From: JBFIHF01 sp964411125
Lineage (GTDB): Bacteria; Myxococcota_A; Bradymonadia; Bradymonadales; Bradymonadaceae
Length of the DNA: 37,775 nt
Assembly: GCA_964411125.1 (NCBI GenBank)
Contig: CAYPJU010000064.1
Coordinates: 1-37,775 of the forward strand
Direction: 5' to 3'
In this document: positions 25,010 through 32,688 of the stretch, piece after piece
Layout: the number at the start of each line of letters is the position of its first letter
Position numbering within the stretch: position 1 is the stretch's first letter
Notes under the pieces: generated by a model
What the model was told of the DNA's origin: nothing
Databases searched by the model: none
The model's input: only the letters and a program-made list of their open reading frames with translations
Position numbers and translations under genes: made by a program

Positions 25010-26491
25010 ATGCTGATCGGTTCCTACATCCTCGAAGAACGCGTCGGCCGCGGCGCAATGGCGGAGGTGTGGGCTGCCCGAAGCTCGGCGTCCGACGAGC
25101 CCGTGGCGGTCAAGATCATCACCGGTCACCCTCGCCACGTGGATCAAACCCGGGACACGTTCTTCCGCGAAGTGCGCACCGTCGCCTCCCTCAATCACCG
25201 CGGGATCGTGCGAATCTACGACTACGGACGCGGCGAGTTCGCCCCCGCAGGCGGGGTCGTCCCGTACCTCGTGACGGAGCTCGCGACGGGCGGGACCCTG
25301 GGGTCGGGGTGGCAGCCGGGCAACTTTCCCGACGTGCAACGAGTGATCGTCTCGATCCTCGACGCCCTCGCCCACGCGCACGCCCGCGGAGTCATTCATC
25401 GTGACCTCAAACCGGGTAACGTTCTGAGGACCTCCGCCAAACCGCTCGCCGACGTCAAGGTCGCCGACTTCGGCATCGCGCGCCTGGTTCCACTGGGCGA
25501 ACGAACCGGCGGCGACGAAGTGATCGCGGGGACCCCGCCCTACATGGCGCCCGAGCAGATCCGCGGGGACTGGCGCGATCAGGGACCGTGGACCGACCTC
25601 TACTCGGTCGGCTGCATCGCCTGGAAGATGGTGACGGGCAACGCTCCCTTCGAAGGTGAGCGGGACGACGTCCTCGCCATGCATCTCGAAGCGGATCTCC
25701 CGAAGTTTCAACCGCGGGTCGCCGTTCCGCCCGGCTTCGAGCCATGGCTGCTTCGTCTGCTCCGCCGGAAGATCCCCGATCGAACCCAACGCGCCGCGGA
25801 CGCCGTGATGGAGCTGCTGGCGCTGGAGCCCGTCACCGACCCAGCCACCGTCGAGCTTCCGGCACACTTCGATCCTGCGATCGCCTCGACGCTCCTCATC
25901 GAGACCGAAGAGTCGACCACCGAAGCGTTCCACGTCGACACGCCTCGGACGGACGAACTCGTGACACGGCTGCGCCGGATCGCCTCGCCTCAGCGCGCCA
26001 TCATCGACGCCGCGGCGCACACCGAGCTACGGCTCTGGGGGCTGCGACGCCTCCCCTTCGTCGGCCGCGAGGCGGAGCGAACCGAGCTCTGGTCGATCCT
26101 CCAACGAGCGTTCGAGGCGCCCGCCCCCCAGCTCGTCCTGCTCCACGGAGCTCCGGGGACGGGCAAGTCCTCGCTTGCTCGCTGGCTCGTCGAGCGAAGC
26201 CACGAGCTGGGGCTCTCCGAACCGCTCATGATCGTCCACGACCCGATCGCTCGGCTCGACGACGGGCTCCCGGGCGCTCTGGTGCGTTGGTTTCGCCTCG
26301 AGGGGCTCTCCCCCGCCGAAGCCGTGACACGGCTTCGCGCCCGACTGCGCCGCCACCTCGACGACGAAACAGAAGCCGTCGCCACCGCCGGAGCCCTCAC
26401 CGACTGGATCGTCAGCCGCACCAACATCTCGCCGGCCGGCTTCGAAGGCGGGAACGAGCGGCGGGGCTCCTCACCGTGCTCCGGATGCTGA
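25010..26491 (+). CDS. Ser/Thr kinase-ATPase regulator, N-terminal part (interrupted by frameshift)
   Basis: A 493-aa frame encoding a Hanks-type kinase domain at about 1-270 (VGRGAMAEVW loop, VAVK K35, HRDLKPGN with D132, DFG 153-155, APEQ), a linker, then the start of an AAA/STAND-type ATPase with Walker A GAPGTGKS (380-387). The sequence is sensible to about DWIVSRTNISPAG and then runs into about 15 residues of unlike sequence before the TGA. The continuation, including the ATPase region LGVLWIEDGH, is found in the -1 frame from about 26455. The intact gene would span 25010-28392 (about 1,127 aa), with kinase, ATPase and TPR-like parts, as in PknK-like regulators. Whether the break is real or a sequence error is undecided. 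Confidence 0.85.
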   Translation: MLIGSYILEERVGRGAMAEVWAARSSASDEPVAVKIITGHPRHVDQTRDTFFREVRTVASLNHRGIVRIYDYGRGEFAPAGGVVPYLVTELATGGTLGSGWQPGNFPDVQRVIVSILDALAHAHARGVIHRDLKPGNVLRTSAKPLADVKVADFGIARLVPLGERTGGDEVIAGTPPYMAPEQIRGDWRDQGPWTDLYSVGCIAWKMVTGNAPFEGERDDVLAMHLEADLPKFQPRVAVPPGFEPWLLRLLRRKIPDRTQRAADAVMELLALEPVTDPATVELPAHFDPAIASTLLIETEESTTEAFHVDTPRTDELVTRLRRIASPQRAIIDAAAHTELRLWGLRRLPFVGREAERTELWSILQRAFEAPAPQLVLLHGAPGTGKSSLARWLVERSHELGLSEPLMIVHDPIARLDDGLPGALVRWFRLEGLSPAEAVTRLRARLRRHLDDETEAVATAGALTDWIVSRTNISPAGFEGGNERRGSSPCSGC

Positions 26492-28392
26492 CGAAGAACC
26501 GGCTCGGCGTCCTCTGGATCGAAGACGGACATCGAGCCGCCCGAACGCTGGATTACCTGCGCGGTGCTCTCGAGCTCGCCGGGGACGCACCCCCTCCCCT
26601 GCTCATCCTCGTCGCCGACCAGTCGGCGGACGCCGCCGAGGATTCCGAGTTTCGGCGCGCGATCGGCAAACTGACCGAGGTCACCCAGGAGCACACGGTC
26701 ATCCTCGCCCCGCTCGACGAGCAAGCCACGCGGACGCTGCTACAGACGGTGTTACCACTTCGTCCGGACTTCGCGGCAGCGCTCGCGAGCCGAACGTCGG
26801 GCAACCCTCTCTTCGCGATCCAGATGTTGGGGGACTGGATCGCTCGCAACGAACTCTCGCTCGATGACCAGGGTCACTTCGTCGTCAGAGACCTCGAAAC
26901 GGAACTGCCGCGGGGCCTGCGGGGCATTCTCGATCGAAAGCTCGTCGGCGTCGCCCGGCAGTTGGATCAACGGCCTGACGAACTCCGCCACTCCCTGGAG
27001 CTCGCCGCGGCCTTCGGCAACCGCGTGCGACGCGTGGAGTGGGCGATCGCTCGCGACAAAGCCGCGCTCCCCGACCGCGGCGGGGTCACCGACCTCCTGA
27101 TCCGCTCCGGGATCGCCGTCCCTGCCGGCGAGGACTGGGCTTTCGCCCACGACCTCTTTCGTGAGGCCCTCGTCGACGAGGCGCGAGCCTCCGGTAGGTG
27201 GCAGCGCTGGAACGAGCTCTGCGCTCGGACCCTCGAGGACGTCTACGCCGAACCCGATCCCGTCCGCTCGGCCTCTCACTACTTCGAGGCCCAGCGGTGG
27301 GAGGAGGCGATCGAGCCGTGCCTGCGCGCGTCTCGACACCACTTCGACTCCCTCGCCCTCGATGCCGCGCAGCACTGGGTCGACCGCGCGAGCGAAGCTC
27401 TCGACCGTGCCCAGGCACCGCCCTCCGATCCGCGGCGAGGCAAAATCCTCGTCGCCCTCTCCAAGTTCAGCCAGGCCCGGGGCGACTACGATCGCACCGA
27501 CGCGCTCCTCGACCAGCTCGAGCTCACCGCGCGGCAGCACGGGTGGTCCGACCTACTCGTCTCGGCCATCGGGAGGCGCAGCCCTCTTCGGCTGCGTCAG
27601 GGGGACCCGCAGGGGAGCCTCGACACGGCGCTCCGCGCCGAGGGCGCCGCGACCGTCCATGGCGACGAGTTCTGGCGGTTCGTCTCGCTGGGACACGCGG
27701 TCAACGCCGCGATCGCGCTTGGCCGATGGGACGATGCCGAACGCTGGGCGCGCGATCGGCTCCGAATCGCCGACGACCTCGGGGATGACGTCTCCACCTA
27801 CATCGTGCGCGCCTCGCGCGCCCATGCGCGCTTCCGGCTCGGTAGCATCCGCTCGCAGCGCGGAGACCTCGACGAGGCCGCCTCGCTCCTCGGCGAAGTG
27901 GACCAGTTCGCACCCGAGGACGACAAGATTCTGCGAGCCCTCACCCTGGCGCTCCGAGGGGACATCGCAAGATTTCGCGACGATTCTCAGAGCGCACGCA
28001 GCGCGTACGAGAAATCGTTGGAGCTCTTCCGAACCTGGTCTTACAGGGGGGACGAAGCGGTCCTCGTCCGGCTCGCGATCCTCGACCTGCAGGCGGGAGA
28101 GATCGGCGCGGCCCGGGCCCGGGTCGACGCGGCCCGCACCTCCATCGCCGACCGCGGAACCGACAGCGAACGCGCACTCGTCACCCTCGCCGCGGCCACG
28201 CTCGACGCCGCCGAGGGTGACTGGAGCGCCGTGGACCAGTGTCTCGCTCGAGAGGTCGTCCACACGCGCGAAGGACTCTTCCTCTACGATTGGTTGGCGA
28301 CGAGGGCGGCCGAAGCCGAACGAACGGAAATCGTTCGGCGCGTCCGAGCCATCGCGACGAGAGTGCGGACCGCCCTACGGAAGAACCCCTGA
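26476..28392 (+). CDS. Ser/Thr kinase-ATPase regulator, C-terminal part (ATPase/TPR-like)
   Basis: This frame carries the rest of the regulator. It begins with the probable Walker B strand (LGVLWIEDGH), continues through a typical STAND ATPase section (ASRTSGNPLFAIQMLGDWI, LPRGLRGILDRKL), then a long helical repeat region resembling TPRs (ARGDYDRTDALLDQLEL, LGRWDDAERWARDRLRIADDLG, RGDLDEAASLLGEVDQF) to the end. Homologous sense begins slightly upstream at about 26455, before any start codon. If translated alone, the candidates are GTG 26476 or ATG 26485, both without a good ribosome-binding site, so it is best read as the 3' part of the 25010 gene. It is convergent with the coiled-coil protein gene, 1 nt apart. 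Confidence 0.85.
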   Translation: MLRMLTKNRLGVLWIEDGHRAARTLDYLRGALELAGDAPPPLLILVADQSADAAEDSEFRRAIGKLTEVTQEHTVILAPLDEQATRTLLQTVLPLRPDFAAALASRTSGNPLFAIQMLGDWIARNELSLDDQGHFVVRDLETELPRGLRGILDRKLVGVARQLDQRPDELRHSLELAAAFGNRVRRVEWAIARDKAALPDRGGVTDLLIRSGIAVPAGEDWAFAHDLFREALVDEARASGRWQRWNELCARTLEDVYAEPDPVRSASHYFEAQRWEEAIEPCLRASRHHFDSLALDAAQHWVDRASEALDRAQAPPSDPRRGKILVALSKFSQARGDYDRTDALLDQLELTARQHGWSDLLVSAIGRRSPLRLRQGDPQGSLDTALRAEGAATVHGDEFWRFVSLGHAVNAAIALGRWDDAERWARDRLRIADDLGDDVSTYIVRASRAHARFRLGSIRSQRGDLDEAASLLGEVDQFAPEDDKILRALTLALRGDIARFRDDSQSARSAYEKSLELFRTWSYRGDEAVLVRLAILDLQAGEIGAARARVDAARTSIADRGTDSERALVTLAAATLDAAEGDWSAVDQCLAREVVHTREGLFLYDWLATRAAEAERTEIVRRVRAIATRVRTALRKNP

Positions 28393-28393
28393 A

Positions 28394-29116
28394 TCACTCA
28401 CGGCCGCGATCGCGACCACGGCGACCGCGATCCGACCAGCGACTCGCCTCCTCCTCCCTCATCCGCAGAAACTTCTTCGCTTCGTCCTCCCCCATCAGCT
28501 CGATCGCTTCCGCTTCCGTCTCGCTTCGAACCTTGCCGATTCGTTCACGCATCTCGTCCCAGTTTCCTTCTTCGCGGGCCTTTCGAAACAGGTCGGAGAC
28601 CTCGGCGAGCTCCACCACGAGGAGGTCCTCCACCTGCGTGGCGGTTACGTCGTCGAGCCCCGCTTCGGCCGACCAGGCCCGAAACTCTTCCTTCATCCTC
28701 ACTTCCCGCTGTTCCTGACGGCGCGACCACCGCTCGTCACGCATCAGTTGCTGTTCCTCGGCAATCACGTCGCGCAGCTTCATCCGGACCTCCGGATCGG
28801 CCAGGTCGAGTGCGCCGTCGGCGGGTTCACGCTCCTCCAGCGCTGCGCCCGCCGCACGAAGAAGTTCTGCGTTCTCGGTTTCGGAGAGGGGTGTCGCGGC
28901 GGGTCGGGACCGAGCCTTCGGGACCAACGCATCCACCGTTCCCGACGTGGCGGGGTCGCTCTCCGCCCGAAGCACCTGCGTCCCCGTCGGGCGGGCCTCC
29001 AGCATCGCTACTGCGTCCCGCAGCTCGGACGCCTCGTGGCGGGCGGACAAAGCGAGCCCAACGCTCATTGTGATTCCCAGACCCAGCAGGATGTCGATTG
29101 GCCAGCGGCTCTTCAT
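28394..29116 (-). CDS. Membrane-anchored coiled-coil protein of unknown function
   Basis: A 240-aa protein with one N-terminal hydrophobic span (about 6-24, IDILLGLGITMSVGLALSA), a short heptad-like stretch (HEASELRDAVAMLEA), a Pro/Ala/Thr linker, and a long charged alpha-helical domain rich in Glu and Arg to the end. It finishes in an Arg/Gly/Asp tail (SDRGRRGRDRGRE). The ATG at 29116 is preferred because it begins the signal-anchor and has GGTGA nearby; the in-frame extension upstream runs into the TetR promoter region. It is divergent from the TetR gene. The helical part loosely recalls periplasmic stress or metal-sensor proteins, without a diagnostic motif. Confidence 0.72.
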   Translation of the reverse strand: MKSRWPIDILLGLGITMSVGLALSARHEASELRDAVAMLEARPTGTQVLRAESDPATSGTVDALVPKARSRPAATPLSETENAELLRAAGAALEEREPADGALDLADPEVRMKLRDVIAEEQQLMRDERWSRRQEQREVRMKEEFRAWSAEAGLDDVTATQVEDLLVVELAEVSDLFRKAREEGNWDEMRERIGKVRSETEAEAIELMGEDEAKKFLRMREEEASRWSDRGRRGRDRGRE

Positions 29117-29262
29117 TTCGTCACCGGGGAGAGGGTTCGGAGGACCGGCCCCCGATGGTAGCTCCGCCCGTTCGGCCGCGCACGCGACGCGGCCCGCATG
29201 CTGGCAGGGTTCGGACCGAGACGCCATAGACCACTGGTATTCATACGGATATCCGGTTTCTC

Positions 29263-29291
29263 TTGACAGCGCCCGAACCATCCCGTAAACA
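29263..29291 (+). promoter_or_regulatory. Sigma70-like promoter of the TetR operon
   Basis: TTGACA (29263-29268, consensus -35) is followed after exactly 17 bp by TAAACA (29286-29291) as a -10 element. The -10 lies inside the left arm of the 33-bp palindrome, so binding there would block polymerase. The predicted transcript would start about 20 nt before the TetR ATG. Confidence 0.72.
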
Positions 29292-29317
29292 CCACTTACA
29301 AAGTAAATGGTGTTTAC
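29285..29317. promoter_or_regulatory. 33-bp near-perfect palindromic operator
   Basis: GTAAACACCACTTAC (29285-29299) and GTAAATGGTGTTTAC (29303-29317) are inverted copies matching at 14 of 15 positions, separated by AAA. The site ends 2 nt before the TetR start codon and covers the -10 element. Size and position fit an autoregulatory TetR operator, probably bound by the adjacent repressor. Confidence 0.85.
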
Positions 29318-29319
29318 AG

Positions 29320-30054
29320 ATGTCCACCTCACGACAACGCCGTCGCGAGAAGCGAACGCGGCAAATCATTGATACGGCAATGGATCTAGTCGTCGACGAC
29401 GGCTTCGCTGGATTCAGCATGCACAAGCTCGCCGAGCAACTGGAGCTGACCGTCGGCGCGCTCTACCGGTATTTCGCGTCGAGAGACGAGGTGCTGGTGG
29501 CGGTCCAAGTCGAAGTGCTGGAGGGGTTTCGCAGCTACCTCGAACGTACGTTGGAGCTGCTCGTCACGAGCCCTCCGCTGGAACGAGTGGCCCAGCTCGT
29601 CCGCGCCTATACGGATCTGGAGCGGTTGCAACCCCATCGATTTCGCCTGATCGCCCTCGCCGTGGCGAGCCCCGAAGAGCTGTTCGACGACGAAGCGGTA
29701 AAGCCGGCGCTCGCTCGGATGTTCGGGCTACTGACGCTCCTCGCGGGGACGCTGGACGTCGCGGTGGAGGAGGGAGCGCTCGAGCCGGGCGATCCGGAGC
29801 GACGTGCTTTCCTCTTCTGGTCGAGCTTTCAGGCCCTGGTCGACCGACGAAAGCTGATGCGGGGGACGACGGAACCGTTCGACCGCGACGAGATGATAGA
29901 CAGCCTCACCGCATCGCTGTTGCGGGGGTGGGGCGGAGACCCGACCGAGATCGAGCGCGCCCTGAAGGTGCCTCGGCTCGACACCGGGCGCCTCGAAGGG
30001 GCGCTCGAACTAAATGACCACGGTCAGCGAACCGCTGACGCAGCCAGGAGCTGA
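29320..30054 (+). CDS. TetR/AcrR family transcriptional regulator
   Basis: A 244-aa protein with a typical N-terminal TetR helix-turn-helix (RQIIDTAMDLVVDDGFAGFSM, then HKLAEQLELTVGALYRYFASRDEVL, about residues 17-63) and a variable ligand-binding C-terminal domain. The ATG at 29320 is chosen because the frame upstream runs through the operator and promoter; the HTH then starts at the usual distance. It is the first gene of a three-gene operon, with the amidohydrolase ATG 1 nt after its stop. It probably represses its own operon by binding the 29285-29317 palindrome, with release by a substrate of the hydrolase or transporter (inference). Confidence 0.92.
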   Translation: MSTSRQRRREKRTRQIIDTAMDLVVDDGFAGFSMHKLAEQLELTVGALYRYFASRDEVLVAVQVEVLEGFRSYLERTLELLVTSPPLERVAQLVRAYTDLERLQPHRFRLIALAVASPEELFDDEAVKPALARMFGLLTLLAGTLDVAVEEGALEPGDPERRAFLFWSSFQALVDRRKLMRGTTEPFDRDEMIDSLTASLLRGWGGDPTEIERALKVPRLDTGRLEGALELNDHGQRTADAARS

Positions 30055-30055
30055 A

Positions 30056-31780
30056 ATGTACGACCTCGTAGTGCGCAATGGATTGGTAGTGGACGGTTCG
30101 GGCGATCCCGCTTTCGAAGCGGACATCGCGGTGAAGGACGGGATCATCGTCGCAGTCGGCCAGGGCCTGGGGCCCGGCGACCGCGAGATCGACGCGAAGG
30201 GACTGCTCGTCACCCCCGGTTGGGTCGACATGCACACCCACTACGACGCGCAAGCGACGTGGGACCCGTTCGTCACGCCGTCCGGCTGGCACGGATGTAC
30301 CACAGTGGTGATGGGCAACTGCGGCGTCGGATTCGCCCCTTGCCGTGCCGAGGACCGCGAGTGGTTGATCGACGTCATGGAGGGGGTCGAAGACATCCCC
30401 GGTTCGGCTCTCACCGAGGGGATTCAATGGGAGTGGGAGACCTTCCCGGAGTATCTCGACGCGCTCGAGAAGTTCCCGCGCGCGGTCGACGTCGCGACAC
30501 AGGTTCCCCACTCCGCGGTCCGTTGCTGGGTCATGGGGAAGGCAGGGTCCGAGAACGAGGACGCGACTCCCGATCAGATCGAGCAGATGAAGGCGATCAC
30601 GGTCGAGGGGCTGCGCGCGGGCGCGCTGGGGTTCTCGACGTCTCGCACCCCGCTTCACCGCTCGGCGTCGGGCAACCTCGTCGCGGGGACCTTCGCGCAG
30701 GTCGACGAGCTTGCCGCGTTCGGCGACGCACTCGCCGACGCCGGTCACGGTGTGTTCGAGGCGGCGCTCGAGCACATCGAGGTCCCCAACGAGATCGAAT
30801 GGCTGCGTGACATCGCCGAGAAGTCGGGGCGCACGGTCGTCTTCAATCTGTCGCAGACCTGGGAGGCGCCGCAGATGTGGAGCCAGGTGCTCGAGCAGTT
30901 GGACGACGCCGCTGCGAACGACGTCCCCCTCTACGCGCAGTCGGCTGGACGGGCGATCGGCATCCTGATGAGCTGGCTCGGCACGGCGCACCCGTTCCTC
31001 GTCTACCCGGCCTACTGGTCCCACGTCGGCGGCCTGCAGACCGACGAGGAGAAGATCGCTGCGCTTCGGGATCCGGAGGTCCGCCGAGCGATCCTGGAGG
31101 ACGAACCGGTCGACGCCGGCGAGTTCAACAACTTCGTCGCGACGAGCTTCGACAAGATGTTCCTCTTCGACGAGTTCCTCGACTACGAGCCGGACGAGAG
31201 CCAGTCGGTCGCCTACCGCGCCCGCGAGCTCGGCAAGACGCCTCAAGAGATCGCCTATGACGCACTTCTCGGCGAAGACGGGCGCGGGTTTCTCTACTTT
31301 CCGCTCTTCAACTACGCCGACCACGATCTCGAGCCGCTGCGCAAGATGCACCTGCACCCGCGCATCCGGATGGGGCTCTCCGACGGCGGTGCCCACTGCG
31401 GCGCCATCTGCGACAGCGGCATGCCGACGTTCATGCTCACGCACTGGACGCGCGACCGAAAGCGGGGCGACAAGATTCCCCTGGAGCAGATCGTCCACCG
31501 ACAGACGCGTCAGACGGCCGAGATGTACGGGTTGCTGGACCGCGGCCTTCTGAAGCCGGGCTACCGCGCCGACATCAACATCATCGACTACGAGGCCCTC
31601 GCGCTCGAGGCGCCCGAGATGGTGCACGACCTTCCGGCTGGCGGGCGACGCCTGACGCAGCATGCGAAGGGATACGTCGCGACGATCTGCAAGGGGGAGA
31701 CGATCGTCGACAACGGTCGCCCGACCGACGCCCGACCGGGTGGGCTCGTCCGGGGACCACAGGCGGCGCCGGGCGCCTGA
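30056..31780 (+). CDS. Amidohydrolase, D-aminoacylase/N-acyl-D-amino-acid deacylase-like
   Basis: A 574-aa metal-dependent hydrolase of the amidohydrolase_3 type, cytoplasmic. It starts with the beta-sandwich MYDLVVRNGLVVDGSG, then the HxH metal motif H60-T-H62 in DMHTHYDAQ and C96 in NCGVGFAPC, the position of the zinc-ligand Cys in characterised D-aminoacylases. The C-terminal SDGGAH carries the expected catalytic Asp. The likely reaction is release of acid from an N-acyl or related amide, but the substrate is not known. The ATG at 30056 is chosen over one 14 codons upstream because AGGAG lies 5 nt before it. It is operonic with TetR and the transporter, with 1-nt gaps. Confidence 0.88.
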   Translation: MYDLVVRNGLVVDGSGDPAFEADIAVKDGIIVAVGQGLGPGDREIDAKGLLVTPGWVDMHTHYDAQATWDPFVTPSGWHGCTTVVMGNCGVGFAPCRAEDREWLIDVMEGVEDIPGSALTEGIQWEWETFPEYLDALEKFPRAVDVATQVPHSAVRCWVMGKAGSENEDATPDQIEQMKAITVEGLRAGALGFSTSRTPLHRSASGNLVAGTFAQVDELAAFGDALADAGHGVFEAALEHIEVPNEIEWLRDIAEKSGRTVVFNLSQTWEAPQMWSQVLEQLDDAAANDVPLYAQSAGRAIGILMSWLGTAHPFLVYPAYWSHVGGLQTDEEKIAALRDPEVRRAILEDEPVDAGEFNNFVATSFDKMFLFDEFLDYEPDESQSVAYRARELGKTPQEIAYDALLGEDGRGFLYFPLFNYADHDLEPLRKMHLHPRIRMGLSDGGAHCGAICDSGMPTFMLTHWTRDRKRGDKIPLEQIVHRQTRQTAEMYGLLDRGLLKPGYRADINIIDYEALALEAPEMVHDLPAGGRRLTQHAKGYVATICKGETIVDNGRPTDARPGGLVRGPQAAPGA

Positions 31781-31781
31781 C

Positions 31782-32681
31782 GTGGAGGGGATCGACGCCG
31801 TCCGTCTCGCGTTCGACCCGTCGGGTCTGCTCGCGCTCAACGCCATCCTGGCCTTCATCATGTTCGGCGTCGCGCTCGATCTGCGTGTCGACGACTTCCG
31901 GGGGATCGTGCGTCAACCGCGGGCCGCGGCGGCGGGGCTGTTCGGTCAGCTCCTCGCACTCCCCGCGGTGACCTTCCTCCTCACGCTCCTGCTCGACCTT
32001 CCCGGGAGCGTCGAGCTCGGCATGATCCTGGTGGCAGCCTGTCCCGGAGGAAACGTCTCGAACTTCCTGACGTCCCATGCACGCGGCAACGCCTCGCTAT
32101 CGATCTCGATGACGGCGGTCGTGACGACCCTCGCCGTGGTGACGACGCCGGCCAACGTCGGCTTCTGGGGCTCGATGTCCCCTGACGCCGCCTCGGTCCT
32201 GCGCTCCGTGTCGATCGATCCGGTCCGCATGGTTTCGATCGTCGCGCTGATCATAGTCCTCCCCGTGATCTGCGGAATGCTCGTCCGCAAGCACCGCAGC
32301 GACTGGGCCGATCGTCAGCAGGGGCGTTTCCGCGTGGCGTCCATCTTCTTTCTCTTCCTCTTCATCGCGATCGCGCTGGCGAACAACATCGGCCCGGCGG
32401 TCGACTATGTCCCCGTCATCGCCGGGATCGTCATCACCCACAACGTCATCGCGCTGGGGCTCGGACGCTTGATCGGCGAAGCAGCTCGACTGCCGGAGCC
32501 CGACAAGCGAACGCTCACGATCGAGGTCGGGATCCAGAACTCCGGCCTCGGCCTCGTCCTCATCTTCTCCTTCTTCGACGGGCTGGGCGGGATGGCGGTC
32601 GTCGCGGCCTTCTGGGGGATCTGGCACCTGATCTCGGGCCTCGCGCTCGCGACGTGGTGGCGCTCACGCCCCCCCGAGTGA
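31782..32681 (+). CDS. Bile acid:sodium symporter (BASS) family transporter
   Basis: A 299-aa inner-membrane protein with about eight to ten hydrophobic segments in the BASS fold. The signature GGNVSNFLTSHARGNASLSISMT follows the third to fourth span, as in the family, and is the conserved sodium-site region. BASS members move bile acids or other organic anions. The GTG at 31782 is 1 nt after the amidohydrolase stop and gives a normal N-terminus; the frame further upstream lies inside the amidohydrolase gene. It is the last gene of the TetR operon and could import the amidohydrolase substrate or move its product. Confidence 0.86.
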   Translation: MEGIDAVRLAFDPSGLLALNAILAFIMFGVALDLRVDDFRGIVRQPRAAAAGLFGQLLALPAVTFLLTLLLDLPGSVELGMILVAACPGGNVSNFLTSHARGNASLSISMTAVVTTLAVVTTPANVGFWGSMSPDAASVLRSVSIDPVRMVSIVALIIVLPVICGMLVRKHRSDWADRQQGRFRVASIFFLFLFIAIALANNIGPAVDYVPVIAGIVITHNVIALGLGRLIGEAARLPEPDKRTLTIEVGIQNSGLGLVLIFSFFDGLGGMAVVAAFWGIWHLISGLALATWWRSRPPE

Positions 32682-32688
32682 ATCGACC

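Noticed and set aside
26448..26470. Programmed -1 frameshift in the kinase-ATPase gene
   Set aside because: I find no X-XXY-YYZ slippery heptamer in the right frame and no obvious downstream stimulator, so a mutation or sequence error is more likely.
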